Positions 8,454 through 16,784 of a stretch of DNA of 64,000 nucleotides are shown here, piece after piece. Both the position numbers and the translations under genes were made by a program. Below the pieces are notes generated by a model, which was given only the letters and a program-made list of their open reading frames with translations, was not told the origin of the DNA and ran no database searches. Source of the stretch: Chitinophagaceae bacterium (GTDB lineage: Bacteria; Bacteroidota; Bacteroidia; Chitinophagales; Chitinophagaceae); contig JADKJX010000007.1 of assembly GCA_016720775.1 (NCBI GenBank), positions 62,001 through 126,000 on the forward strand, given 5' to 3'. The number at the start of each line of letters is the position of its first letter. Within the stretch, counting starts at the first letter, position 1.

Positions 8454-9023
8454 CTATTTTGCCGGTGGAGGTAATAACACTCCGTCAATTACATGGATGA
8501 TGCCATTTGATGCGGGGATAGATGCAATGATCTTCGCTGTTCCATTCACATAAAGGCCGTCTGCTTTTTTTGTGATGGTTATGTTGCCGCCATTAACCTG
8601 GCCAAGTACCTGTCCGTCCTGCAGCATGTCTGCTTTAAATACGCCTACGGAAACATGATACTGAAGGATGTCGGTTAATGCTTCTTTCTTTTCAGGTTTT
8701 AATAAACCTTCAACAGTGCCCGCCGGTAATTTATCAAACGCTGCATTGGTTGGTGCAAAAACAGTGAACGGGCCTGCATTGCTTAATGCATCAACCAACT
8801 CGGCTGCTTTAACAGCAGTAACCAGGGTAGTGTGGTCTTTACTGCTGATGGCAACCTGTACCACATTTTTTGCCGACATATCATCTTTCACACCCGATTG
8901 TCCGGTAGCAGGCGGGTTGTCGGTAGTTGCAGCAGCTGCTGTGCTGTTGTTATCGCCGGAATTACATGAAGATGCAAACAGCAGAAATGTTATGGAAGCA
9001 GTTGTTATTAATTTACTTTTCAT
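8454..9023 (-). CDS. Fasciclin (FAS1) domain lipoprotein
   Basis: A 189-residue lipoprotein: lipobox FASSC (Cys 20), a Thr/Ala-rich spacer, then one FAS1 domain (about 55-187) with the family motifs TVFAPTNAAFDKLP and the C-terminal NGIIHVIDGVLLPP. FAS1 proteins are secreted adhesion or matrix proteins. It faces away from the universal stress gene and has its own TGA-N6-TCA operator 33 bp from the -7 box, so it seems tied to the same low-oxygen control as the nos/cco genes, an unexpected membership. Confidence 0.88.
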   Translation of the reverse strand: MKSKLITTASITFLLFASSCNSGDNNSTAAAATTDNPPATGQSGVKDDMSAKNVVQVAISSKDHTTLVTAVKAAELVDALSNAGPFTVFAPTNAAFDKLPAGTVEGLLKPEKKEALTDILQYHVSVGVFKADMLQDGQVLGQVNGGNITITKKADGLYVNGTAKIIASIPASNGIIHVIDGVLLPPPAK

Positions 9024-9056
9024 AAATAGTGTTTTTTCTTTTAAGAAAATTTTGTG

Positions 9057-9099
9057 TAAAACTAACAGATGAAAGTCCGATCATTTATGACTTGAATCA
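9057..9099 (-). promoter_or_regulatory. Promoter and Crp/Fnr-type operator of the fasciclin gene
   Basis: Bases 9088-9099 read TGACTTGAATCA (perfect TGA-N6-TCA). On the minus strand 9064-9057 read TAGTTTTA, one mismatch from TAnnTTTG. The centre distance is 33 bp. The ATG at 9023 is about 30 bases beyond the predicted start site. Confidence 0.6.
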
Positions 9100-9111
9100 C
9101 ATTTTGGAACT

Positions 9112-9221
9112 GGTCAATAGACATTGGTCATTAGTCATAGTATTTTTAGATAGCATAGTACGCTTGCATAATAACCAATGACTATTGACAAATGACCAAT
9201 GTCTGATCTCCAATGACCAAT
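9112..9221. repeat. 7-bp-period inverted repeat array
   Basis: Two blocks of degenerate heptamers in opposite orientation: GGTCAAT AGACATT ... AGTCATA at 9112-9139, and AATGACT ATTGACA ... AATGACC at 9177-9218. They are imperfect inverses and could fold into a long stem. The array fills the space between the two divergent promoters and has no coding potential that I can see. Confidence 0.7.
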
Positions 9222-9269
9222 ATATGCAGCGTCTTCATCTTTCTCTTGCCAGATAAAAGTTCCCGTTTA

Positions 9270-9312
9270 TGACAAGGATCATTTTTGCTGCTACCGGGTA
9301 TCAGTAAATTTG
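9270..9312 (+). promoter_or_regulatory. Promoter and Crp/Fnr-type operator of the universal stress gene
   Basis: Bases 9270-9281 read TGACAAGGATCA (perfect TGA-N6-TCA) and 9305-9312 read TAAATTTG (perfect -7 box); centres are 33 bp apart, equivalent to an activator site near -41.5. The ATG at 9357 leaves a leader of about 40 bases. Confidence 0.7.
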
Positions 9313-9356
9313 GGAGTGGTTTAGAATAGATTTGTTAAGCAATAAAATCATTCACA

Positions 9357-10181
9357 ATGAAAAAGATAATCATAGCGCTCGACGGCCAGCATTTTCCGCA
9401 CGGCGCATTCGAATTTGTGAAATGTATCAATAACAAAAGTCATGTACTGCTGGCAGGTGTTTTCCTCAGCCCGGTAGACTATTCAAAAGTACTTGCCTTC
9501 ACCGGTATGGAAGGCGTGGCGATGATGCCGGAGTGGCTCATGCGTGGAGAGGACGATACACTTGTCAGTAAGAACATAGAGATCTTTGAAAATGCCTGTA
9601 TTGCCGAAGGGATTGAATACCGGGTACACAAGGATACTGATATGATGGCTATTTCTTCTTTGATCGAAGAAACCCGTTTTGCTGATGTATTGCTTGTGAG
9701 CAGTGACCTGTTCTATGAAAATGTTCAGAAAGACCAGCCTAATTTTTACCTGGAAGAGGTATTGAAAAAAGCTGAATGCCCCGTGATGCTGGTTCCGGAA
9801 AATTACAAAGAGCCTGCACAGAACATCCTTACCTACGATGGAAGTGAATCTTCTGTGTTTGCCATTAAACAGTTTGCATACCTGTTTCCCGAGCTGGCTG
9901 TAAACGAAACAATGCTTTTATCAGCGACCGGTACCGAGGAGCAAATGCCGGAGTACAGCCTGATTGTTGAATTGGTTTCCCGGCATTACCCAAATTTAAA
10001 GATCATGCCACTTCCGGTGGCAAGCCGTACAGATTTTGCAAACTGGATCAGGAATCAGCAACCCGGTTATGTTGTAATGGGTGCATTCTCCCGGTCATTG
10101 TTCTCTGAATTGTTTAAAAAGAGTTTTGCAAACCGGGTGATCCATGACATTAAAATGCCCATTTTTATATCACATAAATAA
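9357..10181 (+). CDS. Tandem universal stress protein (UspA family)
   Basis: 274 residues made of two Usp folds. The first (about 1-142) starts KKIIIALDG and ends ECPVMLVPENY; the second (about 148-274) starts ILTYDGSESS and ends MGAFSRS...MPIFISHK, with the G-x9-S-like nucleotide loop reduced. Cytoplasmic, no signal. It is driven by a promoter with a perfect class-II-like operator, which fits the link of Usp proteins with oxygen limitation in several bacteria. OsmC follows six bases downstream, probably co-transcribed. The ligand is unknown. Confidence 0.88.
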   Translation: MKKIIIALDGQHFPHGAFEFVKCINNKSHVLLAGVFLSPVDYSKVLAFTGMEGVAMMPEWLMRGEDDTLVSKNIEIFENACIAEGIEYRVHKDTDMMAISSLIEETRFADVLLVSSDLFYENVQKDQPNFYLEEVLKKAECPVMLVPENYKEPAQNILTYDGSESSVFAIKQFAYLFPELAVNETMLLSATGTEEQMPEYSLIVELVSRHYPNLKIMPLPVASRTDFANWIRNQQPGYVVMGAFSRSLFSELFKKSFANRVIHDIKMPIFISHK

Positions 10182-10187
10182 ACAGCC

Positions 10188-10655
10188 ATGATCTCCAAAA
10201 CAGAAGCGCATCAATATTATTTTGAAGTGCTGTTGAACCGGAAAGAAGGAAGGATAGGCACCCTGTCGGCAAAGGATGTGAAGGGAACCATTGAAGTGGC
10301 CACGCCACCCGAATTTGCCGGCGGTGTACCGGATAAATGGAGTCCCGAGCACCTGTTCTTAAGTTCATTGTGCGGATGTTTGATGACCACATTTCTTGCC
10401 ATTGCAGATAAAAAACATCTTATAGTTTGTGATTTTGAATGCAGCAGCATCGGGCAGGTACGTTTATATGAAGGACACCTGGAGTTTACCACCATAGACC
10501 TTTTTCCAAAGATATATGTGGAAACAGAGGCCGATATTCCTGTTGCAAACGAAATCCTGCTGAAGACCTACAAACACTGCATCATTGCCAATTCCATTAA
10601 GCCATTACTGGTTCACCACGGCGAAGTATTGCTCAGCAAAGAGCAGGTGGCTTAA
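10188..10655 (+). CDS. OsmC/Ohr family protein
   Basis: 155 residues with the OsmC fold and its two catalytic cysteine contexts: LCGCL at about residues 62-66 and KHCIIANS near residue 125. OsmC/Ohr proteins are thiol peroxidases acting on organic hydroperoxides. The PEHLFLSSLCGCL segment is typical. It begins six bases after the universal stress gene, so it likely shares that promoter and joins the low-oxygen set. Which hydroperoxide it prefers cannot be told. Confidence 0.85.
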   Translation: MISKTEAHQYYFEVLLNRKEGRIGTLSAKDVKGTIEVATPPEFAGGVPDKWSPEHLFLSSLCGCLMTTFLAIADKKHLIVCDFECSSIGQVRLYEGHLEFTTIDLFPKIYVETEADIPVANEILLKTYKHCIIANSIKPLLVHHGEVLLSKEQVA

Positions 10656-10686
10656 ATTTTAACCGTTCATTTCTTTTTAAAATTGC

Positions 10687-10694
10687 TAAGTTTG
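10687..10694 (+). promoter_or_regulatory. -7 box of the LOG-family gene
   Basis: TAAGTTTG, a perfect match to TAnnTTTG, 20 bases before the ATG at 10715. No TGA-N6-TCA site lies 33 or 55 bp upstream, unlike its neighbours, so this gene seems to be outside the shared regulon. Confidence 0.6.
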
Positions 10695-10714
10695 AAAAGG
10701 AATAACGAGAACGT

Positions 10715-11434
10715 ATGTCAAAAACAGAGATCCAATTTTTAGAAGGCCCTCAAAGCCGCTGGAAAGAATTAAAATTTACCGTAAGTGTAGTGTACGAATT
10801 TATCAAAGGGCTCCGGGCCCTTCATTTTGTAGGGCCCTGTGTAACCGTTTTTGGCTCGGCACGTTTTGCCGAAGGGCATCCCGATTATGAAACAGCCCGG
10901 GACTTATCAGGAAAGATTGCTCAACTGGGTTTTACTATAATGACGGGAGGTGGCCCGGGTATCATGGAAGCAGCCAACCGGGGAGCCCGGGAAGCAGGCG
11001 GCAGGAGCGTTGGTTGCAATATTGAACTGCCGCATGAACAAAAACCCAATCCCTACATGGATAAATGGGTTTCCATCAAATACTTTTTTGTTCGGAAGAC
11101 GCTGCTTTCAAAATATTCGTATGCCTTTGTGGTATTTCCCGGAGGCTTTGGTACCCTGGATGAATATTTTGAAGCCATTACCCTGATACAGACAAAGAAG
11201 ATCAGTGAATTTCCTGTTGTTATCATGGATAAGGAATTTTATCAACACATCATCGCCCATATTGACCTGATGAAAACGGAAGGAACCATCTCGGCAGCGG
11301 ATATGAAACTATTCTTCTTTACGGATAGTGTTGATGACGCATTGAACTATATTCAAACCAATGCCATAAAAAAATTCAACCTGCGTCCGGAGAAACCATT
11401 CAAGCCCTTTAAGTGGCTGCTTGAAAGAGGGTGA
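10715..11434 (+). CDS. LOG-family protein (TIGR00730, nucleoside 5'-monophosphate phosphoribohydrolase-like)
   Basis: 239 residues with a Rossmann-type fold and both family signatures: GGGPGIMEAANRGA at about 76-89 and PGGFGTLDE at about 141-149. LOG enzymes cleave the base from cytokinin-type or purine 5'-monophosphates; bacterial members also act in nucleotide salvage, so the cytokinin label should not be taken literally here. It has its own promoter and stands alone between the stress pair and ccoI. Confidence 0.88.
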   Translation: MSKTEIQFLEGPQSRWKELKFTVSVVYEFIKGLRALHFVGPCVTVFGSARFAEGHPDYETARDLSGKIAQLGFTIMTGGGPGIMEAANRGAREAGGRSVGCNIELPHEQKPNPYMDKWVSIKYFFVRKTLLSKYSYAFVVFPGGFGTLDEYFEAITLIQTKKISEFPVVIMDKEFYQHIIAHIDLMKTEGTISAADMKLFFFTDSVDDALNYIQTNAIKKFNLRPEKPFKPFKWLLERG

Positions 11435-11454
11435 GCTATCCCTTTTTTCTTACA

Positions 11455-11519
11455 TGACCAACGTCATGATTTTTTTTGATGCCCGTCATTTTATCGCTTC
11501 CGGAGTTTCTGCACTTTTG
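11455..11519 (+). promoter_or_regulatory. Promoter with two perfect Crp/Fnr-type operators upstream of ccoI
   Basis: TGACCAACGTCA at 11455-11466 and TGATGCCCGTCA at 11477-11488 are both perfect TGA-N6-TCA sites, 22 bp apart. Bases 11512-11519 read CACTTTTG, one mismatch from TAnnTTTG; its centre is exactly 33 and 55 bp from the two sites. The predicted start is near 11524. Confidence 0.65.
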
Positions 11520-11523
11520 TTAT

Positions 11524-11723
11524 GTAATCATTGGCTATACAAAATATTAATGGAATTGGGGCAGGATGAGGGGTACTTCATGGTGATGGCGCTGCCGGTT
11601 ACAGAGACTGTTTCTTTAACTCCTGCCTTTAAATTTTCGGGGCTGAACGTTAGTTCAACCAAAAGTGTACAGTAGTTTCTGTTTATTTTACCCGCTGCAT
11701 ATTCTTGTGCGGCGGCTTTTTTT
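11524..11723 (+). ncRNA. Candidate regulated small RNA or attenuator leader before ccoI
   Basis: About 200 bases run from the predicted start site of a doubly operated promoter to a strong intrinsic terminator, with no recognised gene inside. A small hairpin (TGAAC-GTTA-GTTCA, 11645-11658) lies in the middle. A 41-codon frame starts at ATG 11550 and ends TAG 11673-11675; it matches nothing I recognise and may be chance. The terminator ends just before ccoI, so the RNA could be a free transcript or a 5' leader whose readthrough sets ccoI expression. E. coli FnrS is a known case of an Fnr-activated sRNA, but no sequence relation is claimed. Confidence 0.4.
11692..11723 (+). terminator. Intrinsic terminator just upstream of ccoI
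   Basis: An 8-bp stem CCGCTGCA (11692-11699) pairs with TGCGGCGG (11708-11715) with one G-T pair, 8-base loop, then seven Ts (11717-11723). It is oriented for the plus strand and leaves no room for a new promoter before ccoI. Confidence 0.65.
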
Positions 11724-11758
11724 AGCATAAAAGAAAAACGATCAATAGTTCGGCACAC

Positions 11759-14167
11759 ATACCGGTTAATTGTTATCACTGTGGGGACGCATGCGACAGC
11801 ACCCCTGTTATTGCAGAGGATAAAAACTTCTGCTGCCAGGGTTGCAAACAGGTTTACCTGCTGCTGAATGAAAACAACCTTTGCAGTTACTACGACCTGG
11901 ATAAAGCGCCTGGACTGAAAGCGAAAGGAAAATTCGTATCTGACCGCTTTGCTTACCTGGATGATGATACAACGATACAGAAACTGGCACAATTCAAGAG
12001 CGACCGGCAGGTGAATATCAGTTTTTCCATACCACAAATGCATTGTTCATCCTGTATTTACCTGTTGGAAAATCTTCACCGTATTGAACCGGGGGTAAAA
12101 CAATCGCAGACCAATTTTCAGCAGAAGGAAGTCTTTGTGACGTATGATCCGCAACAGGTATCGCTGCGTAAAGTGGTAGAACTGCTGGCATTCATCGGGT
12201 ATGAGCCTTATATAAGTCTTAACGATACGGGTTCGAAAAAGAAAAATGATTTCAGTAAAAACCAACTATACAGGATCGGGGTGGCGGGTTTTTGTTTCGC
12301 CAATATCATGATGTTAAGCTTCCCCGAATATTTTTCATCGGGCAATATTGAAGAAGCAGGTTTGAAAGCGACCTTTACCTGGATAAACCTGCTGCTGTCA
12401 CTACCGGTCCTTTTTTTTAGTGCTTCTGCCATTTTCAGCTCGGCCTGGAAGGGATTGCGGCAAAAATTCCTGAATATTGATGCACCCATTGCACTGGCCA
12501 TCATTGTAACTTTTGCAAGAAGCTATTACGAGATCATCAGTGGCACGGGTGCCGGGTACCTTGACTCCGGAACGGGCATTGTTTTTTTTATGCTGGTGGG
12601 CAGGTGGTTCCAGAATAAAACCTACGATTCTTTTTCATTTGACCGGGATTACCGTTCTTATTTTCCGCTCGGCGTTTCTGTTATTGATAAGGGAGTTGAA
12701 AAAAACATTCCCGTTACACAGCTAAAAGTATCCGACCGCATCATCATCCGTAACGAAGAAATGATACCGGCAGATGCGGTGCTGATGAAAGGCATGGCCA
12801 GTATTGATTACAGTTTTGTGAGTGGTGAGAATACGCCGGTGGAAAAACAGAAAGGCGAATTGATCTACGCCGGGGGTAAACAAACCGGCAGCGCCATCGA
12901 ACTGGAGATCATCAAAGAAGCATCCCAGAGTTATATCACCCGGCTTTGGAATAACGAGATATTCAACAGTAAAAAAAATGAAGAGAAATCATTCATACAT
13001 CCCTGGAGCCGTTATTTTACCATGGCCCTGTTCTCCATTGCCATCGGGGCATTGATCTACTGGTGGGTATTTGATACATCAAAGATCCTGCCTGCCGTTA
13101 CGGCGGTTTTAATTGTTGCCTGTCCCTGTTCGCTGCTTCTTTCGGCGACATTTACCTATGGCAATATGCTCCGCATCTTTGGCCGCAATAAATTGTACAT
13201 GAAGAACGCCGGTGTGATCGAGTCGCTGGCAAAGATTAACAGCATTGTTTTCGACAAGACGGGAACCATTACACAAAATCATTCTTCGGTACTGAGTTAT
13301 GATGGTACGCCGCTTACAGATACCGAACTGGTGGCAGTGAGAAATATCACCCGCCAGTCATCACATCCGCTGAGTAAGATCATTGCATCCGAATTAAAGA
13401 CGGTCAGTGAGAAAGAAATAACCGTTCAGCATTTTAAAGAATATACCGGTAAAGGGCTGGAAGCTACCGTGAATGATATGGAGGTGAAGATCGGGTCTGC
13501 CGGGTTCATCAACCAGTTCGACCGGGGCTTTGCCTCTTACGATACCGGCACGCATGTTCACCTGATGATGAATAATGTGCACATGGGCCGCTTTACGGTG
13601 CGTACCCAATACCGGGATGGGATCAGTAATATGATCAAACAACTTCGCCGGGAAGATCTTGATCTTTTTGTATTATCCGGCGACAACAACGTTGAAAAAC
13701 CCAACCTTGAAAAAATATTTGGCAAAGGAACCCGGCTTCACTTCAATCAATCGCCACAGGAAAAGCTGGATTTTGTAAAAGATCTTCAGCAAGGCGCAAA
13801 GAATGTATTGATGCTGGGCGACGGCCTTAATGATGCCGGTGCATTGATGCAAAGCAATGTGGGAATCGCGGTGAGTGAAAACTCCGCCCAGTTCTCCCCG
13901 GCAAGCGATGCGATACTGGATGGCAGTAAAGTGGGATCACTGGATAAATTCATTGCCTATGCCAGGGCCGGTAAAAAGATAGTGCTGGCCAGTTTTATAC
14001 TCTCTATCCTGTACAATATGGTAGGGTTATCCTTTGCGGTGCTGGGAACCCTTTCGCCCATTGTTGCGGCCATTCTTATGCCGGCCAGCAGCATCAGTAT
14101 TGTGTTGTTTGTAACGATCCTCTCTTCGTATGTGGCCCGTAAAAAAGGCCTCGTGATTTCAACATGA
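11759..14167 (+). CDS. ccoI: CcoI/FixI-type copper-translocating P-type ATPase
   Basis: A P1B ATPase that exports Cu for cbb3 oxidase assembly. Coding begins before the first ATG (12011): an N-terminal Cys-rich domain (CYHCGDAC, FCCQGC at 11771-11850) is in frame, then an HMA-like MHCSSC (about 12047-12060), membrane helices, CPCS at 13123-13134, DKTGT near 13255, a Ser-His-Pro (SSHP) and GDGLND. The frame is closed by a stop at 11723-11725 and holds no ATG, GTG or TTG before the Cys-rich domain. I place the start provisionally at ATA 11759, where ATG may have been lost to a base error. That gives about 802 residues, normal for Bacteroidota CcoI. Its stop TGA forms part of the next operator. 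Confidence 0.88.
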   Translation: MPVNCYHCGDACDSTPVIAEDKNFCCQGCKQVYLLLNENNLCSYYDLDKAPGLKAKGKFVSDRFAYLDDDTTIQKLAQFKSDRQVNISFSIPQMHCSSCIYLLENLHRIEPGVKQSQTNFQQKEVFVTYDPQQVSLRKVVELLAFIGYEPYISLNDTGSKKKNDFSKNQLYRIGVAGFCFANIMMLSFPEYFSSGNIEEAGLKATFTWINLLLSLPVLFFSASAIFSSAWKGLRQKFLNIDAPIALAIIVTFARSYYEIISGTGAGYLDSGTGIVFFMLVGRWFQNKTYDSFSFDRDYRSYFPLGVSVIDKGVEKNIPVTQLKVSDRIIIRNEEMIPADAVLMKGMASIDYSFVSGENTPVEKQKGELIYAGGKQTGSAIELEIIKEASQSYITRLWNNEIFNSKKNEEKSFIHPWSRYFTMALFSIAIGALIYWWVFDTSKILPAVTAVLIVACPCSLLLSATFTYGNMLRIFGRNKLYMKNAGVIESLAKINSIVFDKTGTITQNHSSVLSYDGTPLTDTELVAVRNITRQSSHPLSKIIASELKTVSEKEITVQHFKEYTGKGLEATVNDMEVKIGSAGFINQFDRGFASYDTGTHVHLMMNNVHMGRFTVRTQYRDGISNMIKQLRREDLDLFVLSGDNNVEKPNLEKIFGKGTRLHFNQSPQEKLDFVKDLQQGAKNVLMLGDGLNDAGALMQSNVGIAVSENSAQFSPASDAILDGSKVGSLDKFIAYARAGKKIVLASFILSILYNMVGLSFAVLGTLSPIVAAILMPASSISIVLFVTILSSYVARKKGLVIST

Positions 14168-14229
14168 CCAAAATCATATTGCACTTTGATAGCCATCATC
14201 TTAGAACGCACCCGCTGATTTTACTTTTG
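14165..14229 (+). promoter_or_regulatory. Promoter of the ccoS-ccoNOQP operon with two perfect operators
   Basis: TGACCAAAATCA at 14165-14176 and TGATAGCCATCA at 14187-14198 are perfect TGA-N6-TCA sites 22 bp apart. TACTTTTG at 14222-14229 is a perfect -7 box whose centre is 33 and 55 bp from them. The TTG start of ccoS is at 14252. The first TGA is also the ccoI stop codon. Confidence 0.75.
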
Positions 14230-14251
14230 ACAGCAATAAAAACCATCTCAT

Positions 14252-14440
14252 TTGAGCGCATTATTCATTTTGATCGGTATCAGCATACTGGTTGCAGGGA
14301 GTTTTCTTGCTGCCTTTTTATGGAGTGTTAAGAACGGTCAGTATGATGATGACTACACGCCATCGGTACGGATATTATTCGACGACAAACAGAAATCAAC
14401 ATCAACTTCATCCAATACAACTTTAACTCAAACCAAATAA
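14252..14440 (+). CDS. ccoS: CcoS, cbb3 oxidase maturation protein
   Basis: 62 residues with a TTG start: one N-terminal transmembrane helix (about 4-26) followed by FLWSVKNGQYDD, the hallmark of CcoS (FixS), and a Ser/Thr-rich tail. CcoS is needed to insert heme and copper into CcoN. It directly follows the promoter and precedes ccoNO by four bases. Confidence 0.88.
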   Translation: MSALFILIGISILVAGSFLAAFLWSVKNGQYDDDYTPSVRILFDDKQKSTSTSSNTTLTQTK

Positions 14441-14444
14441 CAAC

Positions 14445-16580
14445 ATGCAGGTAGAAAAATTTTATTATGACAACCGTATTGTAAAAAATTTTGCGTTCGC
14501 AACCATCCTGTGGGGTGCTGTGGGTATGCTGGCCGGCCTTTGGGTGGCATTGCAACTGGTATTTCCGCAGATGAACTTAACCCAGTATGGTTCTTTCGGC
14601 AGGCTTCGTCCGCTGCACACCAATGCGGTGATATTTGCTTTTGTGGGTAATGGCATCTTCATGGGTGTGTATTATTCATTGCAGCGTCTTTGTAAAGCAA
14701 GGATGTTCAGCGATAAATTAAGCTACATCCATTTCTGGGGATGGCAGCTGATCATTGTTGCAGCTGCCGTAACGCTTCCATTGGGATTAACGCAGGGAGC
14801 AGAATATGCCGAACTTATCTGGCCCATTGACGTTGCCATCACCATTATCTGGGTAGTCTTCGGATGGAATATGTTTGGTACCATTATTAAAAGAAGAGAA
14901 AAACATTTATACGTTGCCATTTGGTTTTACATTGCCACATTTGTAACCGTAGCCGTACTGCACATTGTACGTTCTGGTCAATTGCCTTATAGTTTTCTGC
15001 ATAGCTACAGCTGGTATTCGGGTGTGCAGGATGCACTGGTGCAGTGGTGGTATGGCCATAATGCGGTGGCATTCTTCCTTACCACACCTTACCTCGGTTT
15101 GATGTATTACTTCATGCCAAAAGCGGCCAATCGCCCGGTTTATTCTTACCGGCTTTCCATCATCCACTTCTGGGCATTGATATTTTTGTACATCTGGGCA
15201 GGCCCTCATCACCTATTATATACCTCTTTGCCAAACTGGGCACAATCACTGGGTATTGTATTTTCATTCATGCTCATCTTCCCAAGCTGGGGTGGTATGA
15301 TCAATGGGTTGCTCACATTACGTGGTGCCTGGGACAGGGTGAGAGATGATGTGATCCTGAAATTCTTTGTGGTGGCAGTTACCGCTTATGGTATGGCCAC
15401 ATTTGAAGGACCAATGCTTTCTTTAAAATCGTTTAATGCCGTTGCACACTTTACCGACTGGATCATTGCACACGTACACGTAGGTGCACTCGGCTGGAAT
15501 GGCATGCTGACCTTCGGTGTGCTTTACTGGCTGATACCAAGGATATTCAAGACCGACCTGTATTCAAAAAAACTGGCCAATAATCATTTCTGGCTGGGAA
15601 CACTGGGTATCCTGTTCTACGCCGTTCCCATGTATTGGGCTGGCTTTACGCAAAGCTCTATGTGGAAACAATTCACCGAAGCAGGCCAGTTGAAATATAC
15701 TTTCCTGGAAACAGTTACGTACCTGAAACCATTTTATGCCATGCGTGCATTGGGTGGAAGTTTGTACCTGATCGGCGTATTCATCATGTTCTATAACATT
15801 TATAAAACAGTTAAGCAGGGAAGCCTGCTTGCGAATGAAGAAGCAGAAGCAGCTCCGCTGGAAAAAGAATATGTAAAACACAGCGGCGAACACTGGCACC
15901 GGGCGATTGAAAGAAGACCGGTTCAGTTCATGATACTGAGTTTAGTGGTGATATTGATCGGTGGCGCCATTGAACTGGTTCCAACCTTCCTGATAAAATC
16001 AAACGTGCCTACCATCAGCAGTGTAAAACCATACACACCGCTTGAGTTGCAGGGACGTGATATTTATGTTCGTGAGGGTTGTTACGTGTGCCACTCTCAA
16101 ATGATCCGCCCGTTCCGCAGCGAAACAGAACGCTATGGGGAGTATTCAAAGGCCGGTGAATTTGTTTATGATAAACCATTCCAATGGGGAAGTAAACGTA
16201 CCGGTCCCGACCTGGCAAGAGAAGGAACGGGTAACCTGAAAAAATCTGATGGCTGGCATTTCCGCCATTTCAGGGAACCATCATCCATGAGTGAAGGATC
16301 TATCATGCCTTCTTATCCCTTCCTGATGGAACAGAATATCGACACCGCTTCCACGGTTGCAAAGATCAATGCCATGCGCAGCCTTGGGGTGCCTTATGAT
16401 AAGGGGTATGAACAGTATGCCAACAATGAACTGATGACGCAGGCAAACGGCATCCGCATCAACCTGAAAATAGAAGGAATTGAGATACCGGCCAACCGGG
16501 AAGTGATCGCCTTGATCGCATACATCCAGCGCCTGGGTACCGACATCAGTAAAAATAAAACAGCCACCTATAATAAATAA
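14445..16580 (+). CDS. ccoNO: Fused cbb3-type cytochrome c oxidase subunits I and II (CcoN-CcoO)
   Basis: 711 residues. Residues 1 to about 480 are CcoN: about 12 helices with the heme/CuB histidines in RPLHTNAV, YGHNAVAFF, GPHHLLYT and HVHVGALGWNG. Residues about 500-711 are CcoO: one helix, then monoheme cytochrome c with CYVCHSQM (about 545) and the GRDIYVREGC lead-in. The subunits are separate in Proteobacteria and fused in many Bacteroidota. The enzyme reduces O2 with high affinity and pumps protons, so it is the terminal oxidase for low oxygen. No disruption is seen. Confidence 0.95.
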   Translation: MQVEKFYYDNRIVKNFAFATILWGAVGMLAGLWVALQLVFPQMNLTQYGSFGRLRPLHTNAVIFAFVGNGIFMGVYYSLQRLCKARMFSDKLSYIHFWGWQLIIVAAAVTLPLGLTQGAEYAELIWPIDVAITIIWVVFGWNMFGTIIKRREKHLYVAIWFYIATFVTVAVLHIVRSGQLPYSFLHSYSWYSGVQDALVQWWYGHNAVAFFLTTPYLGLMYYFMPKAANRPVYSYRLSIIHFWALIFLYIWAGPHHLLYTSLPNWAQSLGIVFSFMLIFPSWGGMINGLLTLRGAWDRVRDDVILKFFVVAVTAYGMATFEGPMLSLKSFNAVAHFTDWIIAHVHVGALGWNGMLTFGVLYWLIPRIFKTDLYSKKLANNHFWLGTLGILFYAVPMYWAGFTQSSMWKQFTEAGQLKYTFLETVTYLKPFYAMRALGGSLYLIGVFIMFYNIYKTVKQGSLLANEEAEAAPLEKEYVKHSGEHWHRAIERRPVQFMILSLVVILIGGAIELVPTFLIKSNVPTISSVKPYTPLELQGRDIYVREGCYVCHSQMIRPFRSETERYGEYSKAGEFVYDKPFQWGSKRTGPDLAREGTGNLKKSDGWHFRHFREPSSMSEGSIMPSYPFLMEQNIDTASTVAKINAMRSLGVPYDKGYEQYANNELMTQANGIRINLKIEGIEIPANREVIALIAYIQRLGTDISKNKTATYNK

Positions 16581-16583
16581 GCC

Positions 16584-16784
16584 ATGTTCAAATTCATAAA
16601 ACAATACGCCGAAAACATCAACCATGTTGATATCTACCCGATCATTTCGCTGTTCATCTTCTTCAGCTTTTTTGTGGTGTTGCTGGTGATGGTGAAGAAA
16701 ATGAAAAAGGAAAGAATAGAAACTTTGTCCAATATCCCATTTGATAAAGATGAATTGACTAACTCTAACTTAAAAAATGCATAG
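16584..16784 (+). CDS. ccoQ: CcoQ-like small cbb3 subunit
   Basis: 66 residues with one transmembrane helix (about 20-40) followed by a Lys-rich cytoplasmic stretch (MVKKMKKERIE). Position between ccoNO and ccoP and the topology are those of CcoQ (FixQ), which stabilises the complex. The end overlaps the ccoP start by eight bases. Sequence conservation in the family is low, so the call rests largely on context. Confidence 0.75.
   Translation: MFKFIKQYAENINHVDIYPIISLFIFFSFFVVLLVMVKKMKKERIETLSNIPFDKDELTNSNLKNA

Noticed and set aside
10715..11434. Cytokinin-producing enzyme
   Set aside because: LOG-family proteins in bacteria often act in general nucleotide salvage; nothing here shows cytokinin synthesis.
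11528..12043. A 171-codon open frame on the minus strand overlapping the ccoI N-terminus
   Set aside because: It is antisense to the conserved Cys-rich domain of CcoI and matches no family I know; the open frame is a by-product of the opposite coding sequence.
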